A DNA stretch of 64,000 bases from Labia minor (GCA_963082975.1 OY720346.1:71787267-71851266); one strand, 5' to 3'. Shown: positions 1 through 12,268, counted from the first letter of the stretch. Notes: generated from the letters alone by a model not told the origin. Program-made: numbers and translations.

Positions 1-1
1 T

Positions 2-2240
2 AGGGCTTTGGAGTGGGGGATGCAGACTCAGAACTCAAGAGGAAAATATACCTTAGAGATGGCCTCTAGGCTAAATCTCTTGGTAATGAATAGGGGAATG
101 ACACCTACTTACCGAAGAGCTGGTTTTGGAATGTCGATCCCAGACATTACTCTGATCTCTGAATGTCTGGCGCATAAGGTAGAGGGATGGAGGGTTCTAG
201 AGGACTATACAGCCAGCGACCATAACTACATCCTGTTTGAAATTACAGATGAGAAACAAAAGCAAAGTGGTGGTGGTCGCCCTGCCCCTCGCTGGAACAC
301 GTCAAAACTTGACGAGGACAAGCTGGTGGAGTCGTGGAGAGCTGAGTTAGCTGGAGTGACGCCGGAATCAGCTGAGCACATGGACCGTCACTCTCTGGAA
401 CAAATGGTAGCGAAAATAATGAAAGTTCTATACAAGGCATGTGAATCATCGATGCCTTTACGCAAGCCGCCTGGTAGGAGACGCCAAACTTATTGGTGGA
501 CTGATGAAATTTCGAGCTTAAGACGCACAGCTTTAGCTTCTAGGCGAAGAGCACAGCGGTCCAGAAACAAATCTGATGCACCAACTCTAGCTGCTGAATA
601 CAAAATAGCCAAGAAGGCTCTCGCTAATGCGATCAAAGAGAGTAAGCGCCGAAGCTGGCGAAAACTCTGCGAGGAGGTAGATCACGATCCATGGGGAAAT
701 CCCTATAAAATTGTGATGCGAAAGCTGAACCTCATGAACTCTTCTGGTAAAATGAACGCTCACACCATGCGAGGAATTGTCGAAACATTATTTCCTAGTC
801 ACCCGGAAAGACCGGAAGAGATAGTCACTTCGATGGTTGGAGTTTTTCCAGTTTTCACAAATGAAGAACTGAAAACAGCGGTTGAATCGATGAAGAGTGG
901 GAGGGCTCCTGGACCAGATGGGGTGCCAGTTGAGGCACTCAAAGTGATTGCCCGAAAAGAACCCGGGCCTCTTCTTGAAATGTACAATGCCTGCCTGGTA
1001 ACTGGAATCTTCCCCTCAAGATGGAAGACGGCTAAACTCGCTTTGATTCCTAAGGGGAAAGGAAATCCCGGTTCTCCTTCTGCATATCGGCCATTGTGTA
1101 TGCTTGACACATCAGGGAAGCTACTGGAAAAGTTGTTAAAACCTAGACTTCAGGAAGCAATAATAGCTGCTGGTGACCTTTCACATCGACAACACGGCTT
1201 TCGTAAAGGGTACTCCACGATGAGCGCCATCTCTAAAGTAGTTGATGCCGTCGAACAGGCTAGAAATATAGGATGTTCACAGAACACACCATTGGTGCTT
1301 CTGGTCACTCTGGACGTGCGTAATGCCTTCAATACAGCTAGATGGGTGGATATGATTCAAGCTCTGCGAGTTAACTTTGATGTTCCGGAGTATCTTCTAA
1401 GAATAATACGAGACTATCTTAGGGATCGCAACTTGACATATGAAACATCCGATGGAAAAGCTCGTAAGAGGATTACTGCAGGAGCTGCGCAAGGGTCTAT
1501 TCTCGGTCCGGACCTGTGGAATGTCACATATGATGGTTTACTTCGTCTTACCATGCCTGATGATGTGTTTCTAGTGGGCTACGCAGACGACACGGCCGCA
1601 GTTATAACAGCTCGAACTACGGAGCTAGCTCAACTCAAACTCAACATGACCATGAGAAGAGTTCGAGCCTGGATGGAAGATCACGGCTTGGAGCTCGCGA
1701 TGGCAAAGACGGAAATCGTGGTTATCACTCGGAAGAGAATTCCCACGGAAATATCAATGGTCGTCGACACTGAGCAGGTCCAGGCGAAGAAATCAATTAA
1801 GTATCTTGGTATGATTCTGGATGGCAAATTAACCTTCTGGAATCATATCAGGAATATCGCTGACAACGCGGCAAAGGCTGTGGCCTCTCTGTCGAGACTG
1901 ATGGCAAATACCGGTGGTCCTAGTCAGAGCAAGAGAAGACTGCTTATGGTGGCTGCCCAGTCGATGATGTTATATGGATCGGAGATTTGGGCTGTTGCCA
2001 TGAGGATTAAGAAATATAGGAAAAGGTTACTATCGGTCCAACGAAAATGTGCCTTGAGAATTACCAGCGCCTATAGAACGGTTGATGGGGAGGCGGTTCT
2101 CTTAATAGCAGGAGTTATTCCTATAGATCTTCTAGCTGAAGAAAGAAGAACAATTTTCCTGACCAGAATTAACAAGCAAGAGGCAAGGAAAGAAACACTA
2201 CAGCGTTGGCAGAGTCGTTGGGAAGATAACTTTGGGCAAT
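2..2240 (+). CDS. R1/I-group non-LTR retrotransposon ORF2 (endonuclease C-end plus reverse transcriptase), 5' cut by window
   Basis: The frame is open from the first bases of the window, so the protein starts upstream. The N-terminal part looks like the end of an AP-type endonuclease (IPDITLIS, then TASDHNYILFEI). The reverse transcriptase follows: LIPKGKGNPGSPSAYRPLCM, QHGFRKGYSTMSAI, DVRNAFNTARW, GAAQGSILGP and the catalytic YADD near residue 524 counted from position 8. This order and wording are typical of the R1/I group of insect LINEs, which copy their RNA at a nicked chromosomal target. The coding sequence stays open for about 750 codons, so it is fairly young. After about position 2230 the frame runs by chance into mariner sequence and the expected cysteine-rich C-end is missing, so the element is broken there. 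The family call is firm, the clade less so. Confidence 0.85.
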
Positions 2241-2856
2241 GGACGAAAACGAAAACGAAACGAACTTGACCCATTTTTGAAGCGGATGGTGAGTGGCGAC
2301 GAAAAATGGATCACATACGACAATATCAAGCGAAATCGGTCATGGTCGAAGGCCTGTGAATCGCCCCAAACAGTGGCCAAGCCGGGCTTGACGGCCAGGA
2401 AGGTTTTGCTGTGTGTTTGGTGGGATTGGAAGGGAATCATCCACTTTGAGCTGCTCCCATATGGCCAGACGCTTAATTCTACCATCTACTGCGAAAACCG
2501 GGCAGGAGATCGACCAGAAGCATCCAGAATTGGCCAAAAGGAAGGGTGTAGTTTTCCACCGGGACAACGCAAGACTACACACTTCGTTGATGACTCGTCA
2601 GAAGCTACTGGAGCTCAGATAGGAGGATTTATCACATCCACCATATAGCCTGGACATAGTGCCAAGTAATTAACACCTCTTCCTGTCCATGGCGAACGCT
2701 CTTGATGGTGTAAAGTTAGTTTCAAAAAAGGCTTGTGAAAAGTGAATGTCCGAGTTCTTCGCAAATAAGGAAGGGGGTATCTACGAGGGAGGTATTATGA
2801 AGTTGCCGTCTAGATGGAAGCAGATTATCGAACAAAATGGCGCATATTTGAACTAA
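2240..2856 (+). pseudogene. mariner (mellifera-type) transposase fragment, frameshifted
   Basis: Reading across frames gives the catalytic half of a mariner transposase: ELDPFLKRMVSGDEKWITYD (first Asp), WWDWKGIIHFELLPYGQTLN, VFHRDNARLHTS (second Asp), HPPYSLDIVPSN (region of the third Asp) and a C-end SRWKQIIEQNGAYLN followed by TAA at 2854-2856. The first part is in one frame (2232 onward), the HRDNARLHTS part in another (2413-2622), and the tail needs further shifts, so this is a dead copy. The N-terminal DNA-binding half and the inverted terminal repeats are not seen. It abuts the LINE directly, so one element probably inserted into the other, or a deletion joined them. Confidence 0.85.
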
Positions 2857-3429
2857 ATCCGATCATCGTAACATTTTTTATAAAGCATTGAATAAAGAGC
2901 AAAAAAGCGGAAGGGAGATATTTGACAACATATTATCTGTTTCTATGACAGCAAAAAAGTAAACAAATTACAAACATACAAACTCACCTTTATATATATT
3001 TCTGGTAAATGGAACACCCACAGTTCAGCTCAGGAGTTACCTAAGATTCTAATTTCTTTTTTATTTTTCATCATTTGAGGAACTCTTCACCTCAGAAAAA
3101 TTTGGTTACCTTACTCCTTGTATTTTAGGCTCTGGAGTTTTTTTGCGTACGGACGGACTGTCGTATTAAATATATAGATATTTAGAATTTGAGTAATAAT
3201 TTTATTTATTTTATATTTAAATAATAGACAAATTGGAAAATTTAACAATCATCTAGTAATCTTATATTAAGTCTTTTGTTTTTTATGATTTAGGAGAAAT
3301 AATATAATAATTTTTTATTTCTTAAATTTAATTCTGTACGAAAAAATAAGCAATTTTTATTTTTGTTAAAATTTTTTTAAAATAAAATAAACTTACTAAT
3401 TATACACTAAGTTATACTTTAAGAATTAT
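2857..3429. other. AT-rich gene-free stretch
   Basis: No coding frame or recognised repeat end was seen. The stretch holds short A/T runs. A sequence at about 3176-3420 recurs at about 50090-50285 inside the large hAT at 48 kb, so at least this part is repetitive. Confidence 0.5.
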
Positions 3430-4182
3430 TTTTTACCGACCGACGATAGTAAGGGAGGTATTGTTTTCACACCAAATTTCACATGTGGAGATTTTTACAT
3501 ATCTCCACGAACCATGCATTTTCTTAACAGAATAAATTGACCTGTGGCCAGGTCCGAACCGACCGACGGTTTGAAGTAAATTAATTAGCAGCTACAGAAA
3601 CAATTTCAAATAATTTTAATATATCTATTAATGTAATAAAAAACAGATATGGATACATAAATAATAAATATAAACATTTTTAATTTTATTTTATTTATAA
3701 TATATATGTAAGACCAGGCTGTGACGTCATGAATGGCTGGATGACGTCATATAATTTTAAATCAAGAAAAAACTAATAAATATGATTTTCCCGAGGATAA
3801 AACCAATAAAAAAGTGCATGATTCGTGGTGATATATAAAAAAAATCTCCTCATGTGAAATTTGGTGTGAAAATAACCCTTCCCTTCCTATCGTCGATCGC
3901 TAATAGTACCACTTCCGGTTTCCGGATTTGCACCAAAAGTTGATCAATTCATCCCACTGATGCATTAAGTAAAGATACCAAATTTTATCAAAATCGGTTG
4001 AGCCGTTCAGGCTGTACACATCTATACGGACGGACGGACGGACAGACGGACGGACAGACATCATGCTAAAAATACTTTTTTCTCTTAAGAAAATACATGA
4101 TTCGTGGAGATATGTAAAAATCTCCACATGTGAAATTTGGTGTAAAAACAATACCTCCCTTACTATCGTCGGTCGGTAAAAA
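3430..4182. mobile_element. Module P: non-autonomous element with ~100-bp terminal inverted repeats
   Basis: The left end reads TTTTTACCGACCGACGATAG and the right end is its reverse complement (GTCGGTCGGTAAAAA). The inverted arms are about 100 bp and near perfect. The interior holds a GACCTG/CAGGTC hairpin at about 3540, two TGACGTCA palindromes (3722-3729, 3742-3749), CCGGAAGT-type motifs and a short CGGACGGACAGACGG tandem array near 4025-4062. There is no coding capacity. The same module recurs at 37081-37703 and 50650-51210 and inside element E copies near 36.3, 43.6-44.2 and 63.6 kb. Confidence 0.8.
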
Positions 4183-5740
4183 GGTAAATGAACGTCATTC
4201 CCCTTCCAATACACCACTTGGCGGAAATTATTTATATATTGTATTACAATATAAATTTTTGTAAAAATTTGAAAACTATTTAAATATTTTAAATAAACAT
4301 TTATATAAATATCTTAAATATTAAAATATATTTTAAAATTATTAAAATATTAAAAGAAAAATAGCTCCATTAGTAGAAAATTGAGATTAAGGGCTCAAAC
4401 CAACTCAAGTTTTGAAAATATTAAACCAGCGCATGTTTGGCTTTTTGTTGATGGCACCACGTCACGTGTTGGCGCGTGAGATTTGCAGTGTTAAAATGTG
4501 CAGCATCGTACACGTGGCGGAAGTGAAACTTCTTACAATCTAGAGAATAAGATAAATTTTAGTTGAGAGTGTGAGTGAGAGAGAAATAGAGAAAAATAAA
4601 CCACACTGCCCTCTCCTACAAAGAATATTTCCAAGCACATACAATTAACAAGTCCACACTTGCAATTTTCAATTGAATGACTCTCGCCAAGTGTTTTACC
4701 TGCTAAATGCTAAGAACCTTAATTTTAAGAGGTTGATTGATACATTGCAAATTATGTCGAATCATAAACTTACTATTTCAATTGTAATGTTCACATGTGG
4801 AAGTGTGAACGTGACAAACATAACTTACTTATTCTTAATTGTAATGGACACATGTGGGAGCTTGACATTATAAGCCTTTCTGGGAAATTGCAAAATGTGT
4901 TTATTTTTTTATATAAATAATGATCATGCAAATTACACTAAAAATTAAAAAATTATTAGCTATAATAAACTATTATTGGCTATAAATTAATTATAATTAA
5001 TTAAATTAATAAAAATAATTTAAAGATACAACTCGTTGAGAAATGAACTTATAATTAACATTTCCTTTAAAACTGTTTAAAACCCCAGAGTGGACGCTGA
5101 CAATTTGGGTTTTTCCTGGTAAGACTGTCCCCCACCCCCTGGTTTTTCCCAATAACAAAGTGAAAGAAAATTCCCTTATGTTGCCTCCCCTTCCGACCCC
5201 CTAAGAGGGGTTATTTTAAAGGAACAATCGGAAAATAATTTTAAATGAATGAATAAATGAAAATTCAAATTTTATATATAGTTTTTTATATATGTTTATT
5301 TATTCACAAAAAATTAATTAAATTGTAATTTAAATTCTTATAGTTTTATTAAATAAATCATTTTTAGTTATAATTTTATATAAGCATTTTTTAATTGAAC
5401 CTATTCAATCTTGTCATTCCCTAATCAGCATACGCGGTTTCAATAACCCTTTTAATTATTCTAAATTCAATCTTTAATTAAATCTAATTTAACACACAAC
5501 AATTCCGTCTCATTATTGTAATAAAAGTTAGAAATATTAAGTTAATATAATTAATATTATTTATTTATTAATACCAATTAATAATATTAATTACTTATAA
5601 ATAATTCATAATAATAATAAATTGTGATACCAACTTATAGGAATATTAAAATAATATAATTATTATTTTACATATATATGAATATAATATAAATATTTTT
5701 AATTTTATTTTAAGAATAGATATATATCTAAAAGGCGGTA
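4183..5740. other. Gene-free AT-rich stretch
   Basis: No exon could be supported. Positions 4380-4670 are less AT-rich and contain two CACGTG palindromes (about 4466 and 4510) in otherwise unremarkable sequence. Positions 5090-5215 carry short C- and G-runs. The rest is A/T runs and small palindromes. Small open frames here have no recognisable composition or motif. Confidence 0.4.
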
Positions 5741-6125
5741 ACTGTGAGGTCACATACTAATTTTTATTCTTTGACCCAGCAGAGGATGAGAAATATTATT
5801 CCGCGTCAACGTACTAGCGCGCATGCGCGCCGTGGACTTTGGACCTAGCGAGAGGGTATTAGAACGAAAGACAGCACAAAACGAAGACGCAGATAGCCTC
5901 TTTCTCAAAGACGAAAGACCGGACAAAAGAAAGACGCAGATAGCCTCTTTCTCAACAACGAAACACCGCACAAAAGAGAGACGGAGATAGAGGCTATCTC
6001 ATTCTCACTCGTTATATCTATATCTTTTTTCGCTCTTGCGTTACGAATGCGTTACGAAATTTCAATTTTTCAATTCACTCTCCATTCTCAACCAAATGTC
6101 AGGACGCCGCTAAAGAAGTTTCACT
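5741..6125. repeat. GC-rich island with tandem ~50-bp repeat and a GCGCATGCGC palindrome
   Basis: About 5875-5990 holds three diverged copies of a unit containing ACGAAAGAC, then GACGCAGATAGCCTCTTTCTC. Just upstream, near 5817-5832, is the palindrome GCGCGCATGCGCGC, which contains the NRF-1/ewg consensus. The end (about 6093-6125, GCCGCTAAAGAAGTTTCACTTC) matches a piece of the Helitron-like element at 9.3 and 13.3 kb, so at least part is repeat-derived. The stretch lies just before the FLVCR exons, but those are C-terminal exons, so a promoter role for that gene is not implied. Confidence 0.5.
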
Positions 6126-6220
6126 TCAAAAAAAAATTTAATTAAAAATTATATGTTTAATTTTAATATAAATATAATTTTTTTTTTTCTAATCACTTTA
6201 TATTATTTATTTGGTTTTAG

Positions 6221-7447
6221 GACTGTTTCATTGGTTGTCTACATCTTAGGAGGAATTTCTATTTTCGTCTTAGCCAACATCCTTTTTCTAAAAAATATTA
6301 TTCTAGTCTATTTCTCTTGTGCGGCAATTGGGTAAGTAAAAAATAAATAATTAATTCATTAAATTAAATTATTCCTATATTATTTTTTCAATAAATTTAT
6401 TGAAAAATGTTTTTGTTTGTTATTTTGAATTTTAATTAATTATTTAACAATAAATAAATAGATAATTAATATTTAAATGTCTTCATTGATATTCAAACAT
6501 TTTAAGAGAATACTATTTATTTATTTAGTTAAACAAATATAATACTTTATATATTATTTTAATATATTATCTTTTTCTTTTGTTTTTTTTAGGTTTTTTA
6601 TGTCCGGGTATATCGCTGTGGGGTATGAATTTGCTGCTGAATTAACATATCCGATTTCAGCTGGAACTTCCACTTCAGCAATTAATGCTGGTGCAGAAAC
6701 CTTTGGAAGTATATTTACATTAATTGCAGGATGGTCACTTCAGGTTTATGGCGATTGGGCAACTAATCTAGGATTGTGTATTTCTTTAGGATTGGTAATC
6801 CGAATTCAAGCTAATTTTTTCCTCTTCCTTAACAAAATTACATTAAACTTTTGATGAATTTAGAATGGATAAAATGAATCTGAAACTCCTTGTGCCTGGT
6901 TAAAACTGATAGATATTTTAAAAATATTATATTTTATTTTATATTAATTAAAAAAAAATAATTAAGACAACAGAGCTTTTTTAAATACCAAATATGACTA
7001 ATGACTATATTTTTTTAATTTATATTCGTTTAAATTATTTGAACGGCGGCTCGGTGAATCAGGTATTTTAATTAACAATAAATTAACTTTAATTTTTCAT
7101 TTTTTAAATGTAATTTCAGTCGCTCATATACTATACCGTTGAAAAATTGTATTGTTGGAAAAGTTTGATAGTAAAATATTTTCTAATTAAACTTGAAAAT
7201 ATTAAAAAAAATTTTACTGTTAAATTTATTTTCACTAGAAAATAATTTAGAATATCCATTAATAACTTATCAAGAATATTCACTAATATTTAATAATGTT
7301 TTTTTCTTTTTCTTTATTTTTTAGGGATTCCTTTTATGTACCTTCATTAATGGAAATCAGTTAAAACGTTTAGAGGCATCGAAATATGAAGCGCCAACAA
7401 AAATGGAACAATTGGAAAGTCTCCAAGGGCCGAATAGTCAAGCATAA
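6221..7447 (+). CDS. FLVCR-family MFS transporter, three C-terminal exons (6221-6331, 6593-6794, 7325-7447)
   Basis: Joined exons encode the C-terminal membrane half of a feline leukaemia virus subgroup C receptor-related transporter, a major-facilitator family linked to choline and heme transport at the plasma membrane. Seen directly: TVSLVVYILGGISIFVLANIL, then AAIGFFMSGYIAVGYEFAAELTYP (the family signature at the exon 1/2 junction), then GAETFGSIFTLIAGWSLQVYG, then a short cytoplasmic tail ending QGPNSQA and TAA at 7445-7447. Splice sites agree: acceptor ag at 6219-6220, donor gtaagt at 6332, acceptor at 6591-6592, donor gtaatc at 6795, acceptor at 7323-7324, with frame kept (phase 2, then phase 0). 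AATAAA at 7470-7475 could be the poly(A) signal. Upstream exons for the N-terminal half were not found in 2857-6220, so they lie beyond the window or have been lost. The chain is open, so the locus may be live. Confidence 0.85.
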
Positions 7448-8018
7448 TTGTTTGATTATTTTATAAATTAATAAATTCCAATTCATTAATTATTTGCACA
7501 TATCTCTTTATATATATTCTTTCAGCACTATAAATATAGATTTCAGTTCAATTATTTACTTAACAGGATCATTACATTAAATGAAAGAGAAAAATAAAAA
7601 TAAATAAATAGTTTAAAGAGTATATATATATATATATATTCGCTTTAATAAAAAAATTATATATTTATCTTCCAAGAGCATTTACTTAAAAAATATTTAT
7701 TTTGTTTTTCAATATAATATTTCAAAATTCAATATAATATAATATAAAAATCTTGATGAGATTATGTGTAATGTTTAAATATGAGAGAATATTATGTGAG
7801 AACGTGATGTGTGATTGATTGATTGATTCTTTCTGATTTTAACAAAAAGTAAAGAAAATTGGAAAAAATAATTTCTGTTGTTTTCTATGGAAACTTGTTT
7901 GACATGTTATTTCATATAATTCTATATTCTGTGTTCATTCTCCTTATATTAAAACAAAATAAAAAGAAAATAATACTTTTGTTATAACGTAGAAATTAAC
8001 AGTCCAAATGAACAATAA
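7448..8018. other. 3' flank of the FLVCR gene, AT-rich
   Basis: Contains the likely 3' UTR and a (TA)n run at about 7621-7640. No gene or known repeat end is seen before the Helitron-like copy at 8019. Confidence 0.4.
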
Positions 8019-8530
8019 TCTTATCTTATTATGCTAGCTAAAATTGTATATATGTATTTATCTATATATCATGGTTCTCAAAAACCGCTCTAACGATTTT
8101 TTTCAAATTCACACTAGATATAGTATTTATAAAGAAAAATTAAGTTTTATTGATGATATCTCTTGAAACATAGAGCTTCATTATTAATTTCTTAATTGAA
8201 AATTATATATTATATGGAAAACGTCAAAATTTTTAATACTGCCTGCTAAGACAGTAAAAAAATGACAATTTTTTATCTAAATACATATAGTCCAGCGGTT
8301 GGACTTATGTTTTAACGAGTGGATTTCGTCGGTTCGAAACTCGCCGGGTGAATCGTTATTTAAAAATGAAAATAATGATTTTGTTATTTTTTTTTCTTTT
8401 TATCTATTGTTTACTTTTTAATTTATTTATTCATTGTTCTTTTATTAATTAAGTTTTAGATAGTTTTATAATTTTTAATATTTTTTCAATAAAATATTAT
8501 TTAATATATTTATTAATATTATTTTATTAA
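8019..8530 (+). mobile_element. Helitron-like element H2, 5' end copy, truncated
   Basis: Starts TCTTATCTTATTATGCTAGC preceded by A, the same 5' end as the full copy at 8576. It runs about 510 bp in near identity with that copy, including the tRNA-like box at about 8290-8355, then stops before the 3' hairpin module. Confidence 0.75.
8285..8355 (+). other. tRNA-like Pol III box region inside H2 (repeated near 8845-8910 and, inverted, near 13680-13745)
   Basis: The sequence folds a D-arm-like hairpin (GTCC AGCGGTT GGAC) and about 40 bases later has GGTTCGAAACTC, which matches the B-box consensus GGTTCGAANNC. A clean acceptor and T-stem cannot be drawn, so it is not a functional tRNA gene. It may be a captured tRNA-derived promoter. 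Confidence 0.4.
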
Positions 8531-8575
8531 ATTAAGATGAAATAGAATAATTGAAAGGTACCGTAAAAATAGAAA

Positions 8576-10167
8576 TCTTATCTTATTATGCTAGCTAAAA
8601 TTGTATATATGTATTTATCTATATATATTGGTTCTCAAAAACCGCTCTAACGATTTTTTTCAAATTCACACTAGATATAGTATTTATAAAGAAAAATTAA
8701 GTTTTATTGATGATATCTCTTGAAACATACAGCTTCATTATTAATTTCTTAATTGAAAATTATATATGGAAAACGTCAAAATTTTTAATACTGCCTGCTA
8801 AGACAGTAAAAAAATGACAATTTTTTATCTAAATACATATAGTCCAGCGGTTGGACTTATGTTTTAACGAGTGGATTTCGTCGGTTCGAAACTCGCCGGG
8901 TGAATCGTTATTTAAAAATGAAAATAATGATTTTGTTATTTTTTTTTCTTTTTATCTATTGTTTACTTTTTAATAAATTACTATTCTATATTTATTTATT
9001 CATTGTTCTTTTATTAATAAAGTTTTAGATAGTTTTATAAGTTTTAATATTTTTTCAATAAAATATTATTCAATATATTTATTAATATTATTTTATTTAT
9101 TATTATTGAGTACCCGAAGTTCCATTCATTTTAATCAGATTGATGCAATGATGCAACAGTTAATAATTGTAATATTGTAATAAATTTCTATCTTGAAAAT
9201 TGTTACATATTATTCAGGATATTTTAAAAACTATTTCTTTCTTTAATTAATATTCATTTTTTCTATAAGTCAGATATATTTCCAAATATTAAATAATTTT
9301 TGAAGTGAAAACTTCTTTAGCGGCGTTGAGCACTTTTGCGGGATGGGGAAAAAGTATAGAACTCGCGTGATCGTGACCAACACCATGAAACCATCTGCTT
9401 TCAAATTTCTTATAACAGAGCGCGAAATTTGAATTGTCATTAGAACTGTTTTATAAATTATCTCTAACATATAAATATATATTTATTATGTAAAGTTCAT
9501 TTCATATATACATATATAATCAAAATTATACGAAATGAACTTCACATAATAAATATATATTTTATGTTAGAGATAAGAATTATAAAACAGTTCGTATTGC
9601 AATATTTTAAACAAAGTTGTGTATTTATATATATATAAATATAAGTTACAAATTTGTTTAAAATATATGTTTAAAATAATATATAAGTTATATATATATA
9701 CATGCATATGAAATTCATCTTTCTCGTGAAATAGCGCGAATTTCGTCTGTTTTAAAATTTCTTACGCAGAAGTTTTCACTTCTGTCGGCCAGTCCCACGA
9801 CTGCCAATTTTGCTTTTTTAATTCCGAAAAGCTGCAAAGCACGTTTTTTTGTCTTTAGTTTGTTTTATAACCACTTGGGGCGCTAAACAGTTTTTCAAAA
9901 AAACACTATAGAAAAAAAATATATGTACCTATATATTATATATTTATGTATTATTGAGGAGCACAAGTTCATTAATTTTAATCAGATTGATGCAAATGTG
10001 TAACATTTAATAATTGTAATAAATAATTAAAGAATTGTGTATCAATATTTTTTAAAGGGTAGAGCGAGAGCTCGGTGTCCCAGGTATTAATATTACCAGC
10101 CAAATCCAATAATAATGAATCATTTTTTTTAACTTAAGTACCGAGCCGAGGCTCGGGGTCCCGGTAC
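8576..10167 (+). mobile_element. Helitron-like element H2, full copy, 1592 bp
   Basis: The 5' end TCTTATCTTATTATGC follows an A. The 3' end is a palindromic hairpin (CCGAGCC GA GGCTCGG, about 10141-10156) followed by GGTCCCGGTAC and then a host T. A second GC-rich hairpin module (GCGAGAGCTCGGTGTCCC) precedes it at about 10063. The interior has no long coding frame. It holds a long palindrome (about 9460-9595), paired GAAGTGAAAACTTC motifs and a tRNA-like box near 8845-8910. Insertion between A and T with a 3' hairpin is Helitron-like, but the last bases are GTAC, not the usual CTRR. The inverted copy at 12413-14010 is nearly the same length. Confidence 0.75.
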
Positions 10168-12268
10168 TAATAATAACAACATTAAAGTAAATATTTAAGA
10201 GGTGTCAAAAAAAATTGATTTTTATTCTTATAAAACCTCAAAATTTTAATTTTTAAAGAAAAACAAAACAAAAGAAAGATCATTTGTAAACTTTAAGCTT
10301 GAAAAGATAAATTATTATTAAATAATAACGAAAAGACAAGTACGCATTTTACCATATATATAAATAAATATAATAATATATATATAAATTAAATAAATAA
10401 TAAAAAAACGATTAAAATTGAACGTCCTCTTTTTCTTATTATTCTAAATAAAAACTTTTCAATATATATATATATATAGATATATAAATTGTTTTGTTAT
10501 ATATGAAATATTTTATATCATTCCTAAGCTTGCATAAATGCTTTCTATTGCATAGATTATTTTAAAAAAATTAACAAAATATTAATTAAGAAAAACGTGT
10601 TTTATTTATTTATTTTTCTTTTCTAATCCTTTGTTTCCACACCACAGAATATGAAAATATCCCTTATAATTATAAATTTTGTTTCAATAGAGAATATTTT
10701 TAATATTTTTTGTCTTAATTTATTTCAATTAATATTTGATTCTAATGTGATAATTGTTACGTTAATTATATTTATTTTTTCACGCTTTTATTGGCTCTTA
10801 TTTTAATTTTTCGTTCAATACGTCTCTTAACAAAAAAAAGATAAATTTATTTTATTAGTGTTTTCGAAATCTGGTCCTCCGGCCCGGAAGACATTTTGAA
10901 AATTGTATTTTGGCCCGCGCTTAAAAGTATTTTCCCAACCCTTAATGGGAAAAAGAAAAGGGCTGTATTTAGGGTTTTCCCGGAAATTATTCGATCCATG
11001 CTTGGACTTCAACGAACATTTAAAAAAAAATTGGCAAAATAGAGTTATGGCCTTACCAACCCATTTTGCTATTCATTTTTATGTAATAGATTATTATATT
11101 ATATTAAATTTCAATTTATATATTATCTAAAATAATTTTTCAAGAAGCAAAATATTCAGGTATTTGAAAACTCTATGAAACAATTTATTTTTATCTTGGT
11201 TCCTTGTTCATTAACAAATGAATTTTGTTTACTTGTAGAAGAATGAAAAAAAGGAGAAAGCAACAAAAAGGACTTTTTCAAAGCTTTTGTGTTTACTTGA
11301 AAAGAAGAGACAATAATAATAAGAATAATAATACAACAAAAAGGATCTTGGCCAAAGATACTTCAAGGGTTTTTTTTTTGGTTGTGACAAAATTTGGAAT
11401 GAGAATTTATTGAAATTTTAAAATGTATTTAGAAAGTTCTAAAACATCTTATTTTAAGTGATCTTAATATTTTTAATTATTATAATATATTATTATAAAT
11501 TATTAATTTAAAAATCGAGAACAAAACATTCAGGGATTCTCATTATTAAAAATATTCTTAATTATTTAAATTTTTACAAACTTGTATTAATTTATGAGAC
11601 TAAAACTAAGAGAAACCATATAATAAATATTATGTAGATTTATTATATAAGGATTTATTATTATATTATATATAAAGAATATAGGAAAGGATATTGGATT
11701 GAATAAGGAAAATAAAATAAATTAACAAATTTCATTTTATAATATTTATTAATATTCAATGAATTATTATTATTAATATTAATTAAGATATACATTACAA
11801 ATATTAAATACAATCGCCATTTTTTAAATAAAACATCAATTACTATATAATGAACAAGAATAGTATTTATTTTAATAGAGACATTATATTTATAATATAT
11901 GACTTAAATATTAAAATTATTTTTTAAATAATTTAATTTCAATAAAATAAAACAAAATTACAAAATGTTTATATATTATTATTCTACAATAATATCATTT
12001 AAAAATTGTGCAATACTTACAAATATTAGAATAATATATTTATAATATATTTAACTTTAACAATATTTTTTTTTCATTTAAATACAAACATACAATGGTA
12101 ATTTTTTTAATTTTTTTTTATATTAAAGTAGTATTTATTTTCAATTATTAAAACGTATATTTAAATATTTTTAATATTATTATTATACAATATAAAACTT
12201 AAATATGAAAATAACTTAAACTTTTATAACGATCATAAGAAATATTTATAAACATTTATTTTTAATAT
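10168..12268. repeat. Duplicated-unit flank downstream of F-box copy 1
   Basis: 10515-10840 matches 43115-43435 (the end of a dead FLVCR exon and what follows it). 10840-11480 matches 44628-45300. 11476-12268 is the shared 3' flank of the F-box gene copies (matches 30000-30850 inverted, 39423-40221 and 45297-45960). The bases at 11476-11500 are the empty site for the Helitron at 37835. No independent gene is supported; short frames here are also present in the paralogous copies without conservation as proteins. Confidence 0.7.

Noticed and set aside
3900-4217. Minus-strand ORF of 105 aa with VRPSVRPSVR
   Set aside because: It is the translation of the CGGACGGACAGA tandem array inside a P module, with no independent coding evidence.
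5750-5971. Minus-strand ORF of 73 aa in the GC-rich island
   Set aside because: Follows the tandem repeat units; looks like open repeat translation rather than a protein.
9270-9470. Identical 66-aa ORF present at 9270-9470 and 13111-13311
   Set aside because: Identity comes from the two H2 copies; the frame spans part of the internal palindrome and has no protein-like features.
10827-11413. Small ORFs shared with 44246-44919 and other units
   Set aside because: Present because the DNA is duplicated; frames shift or stop between copies.
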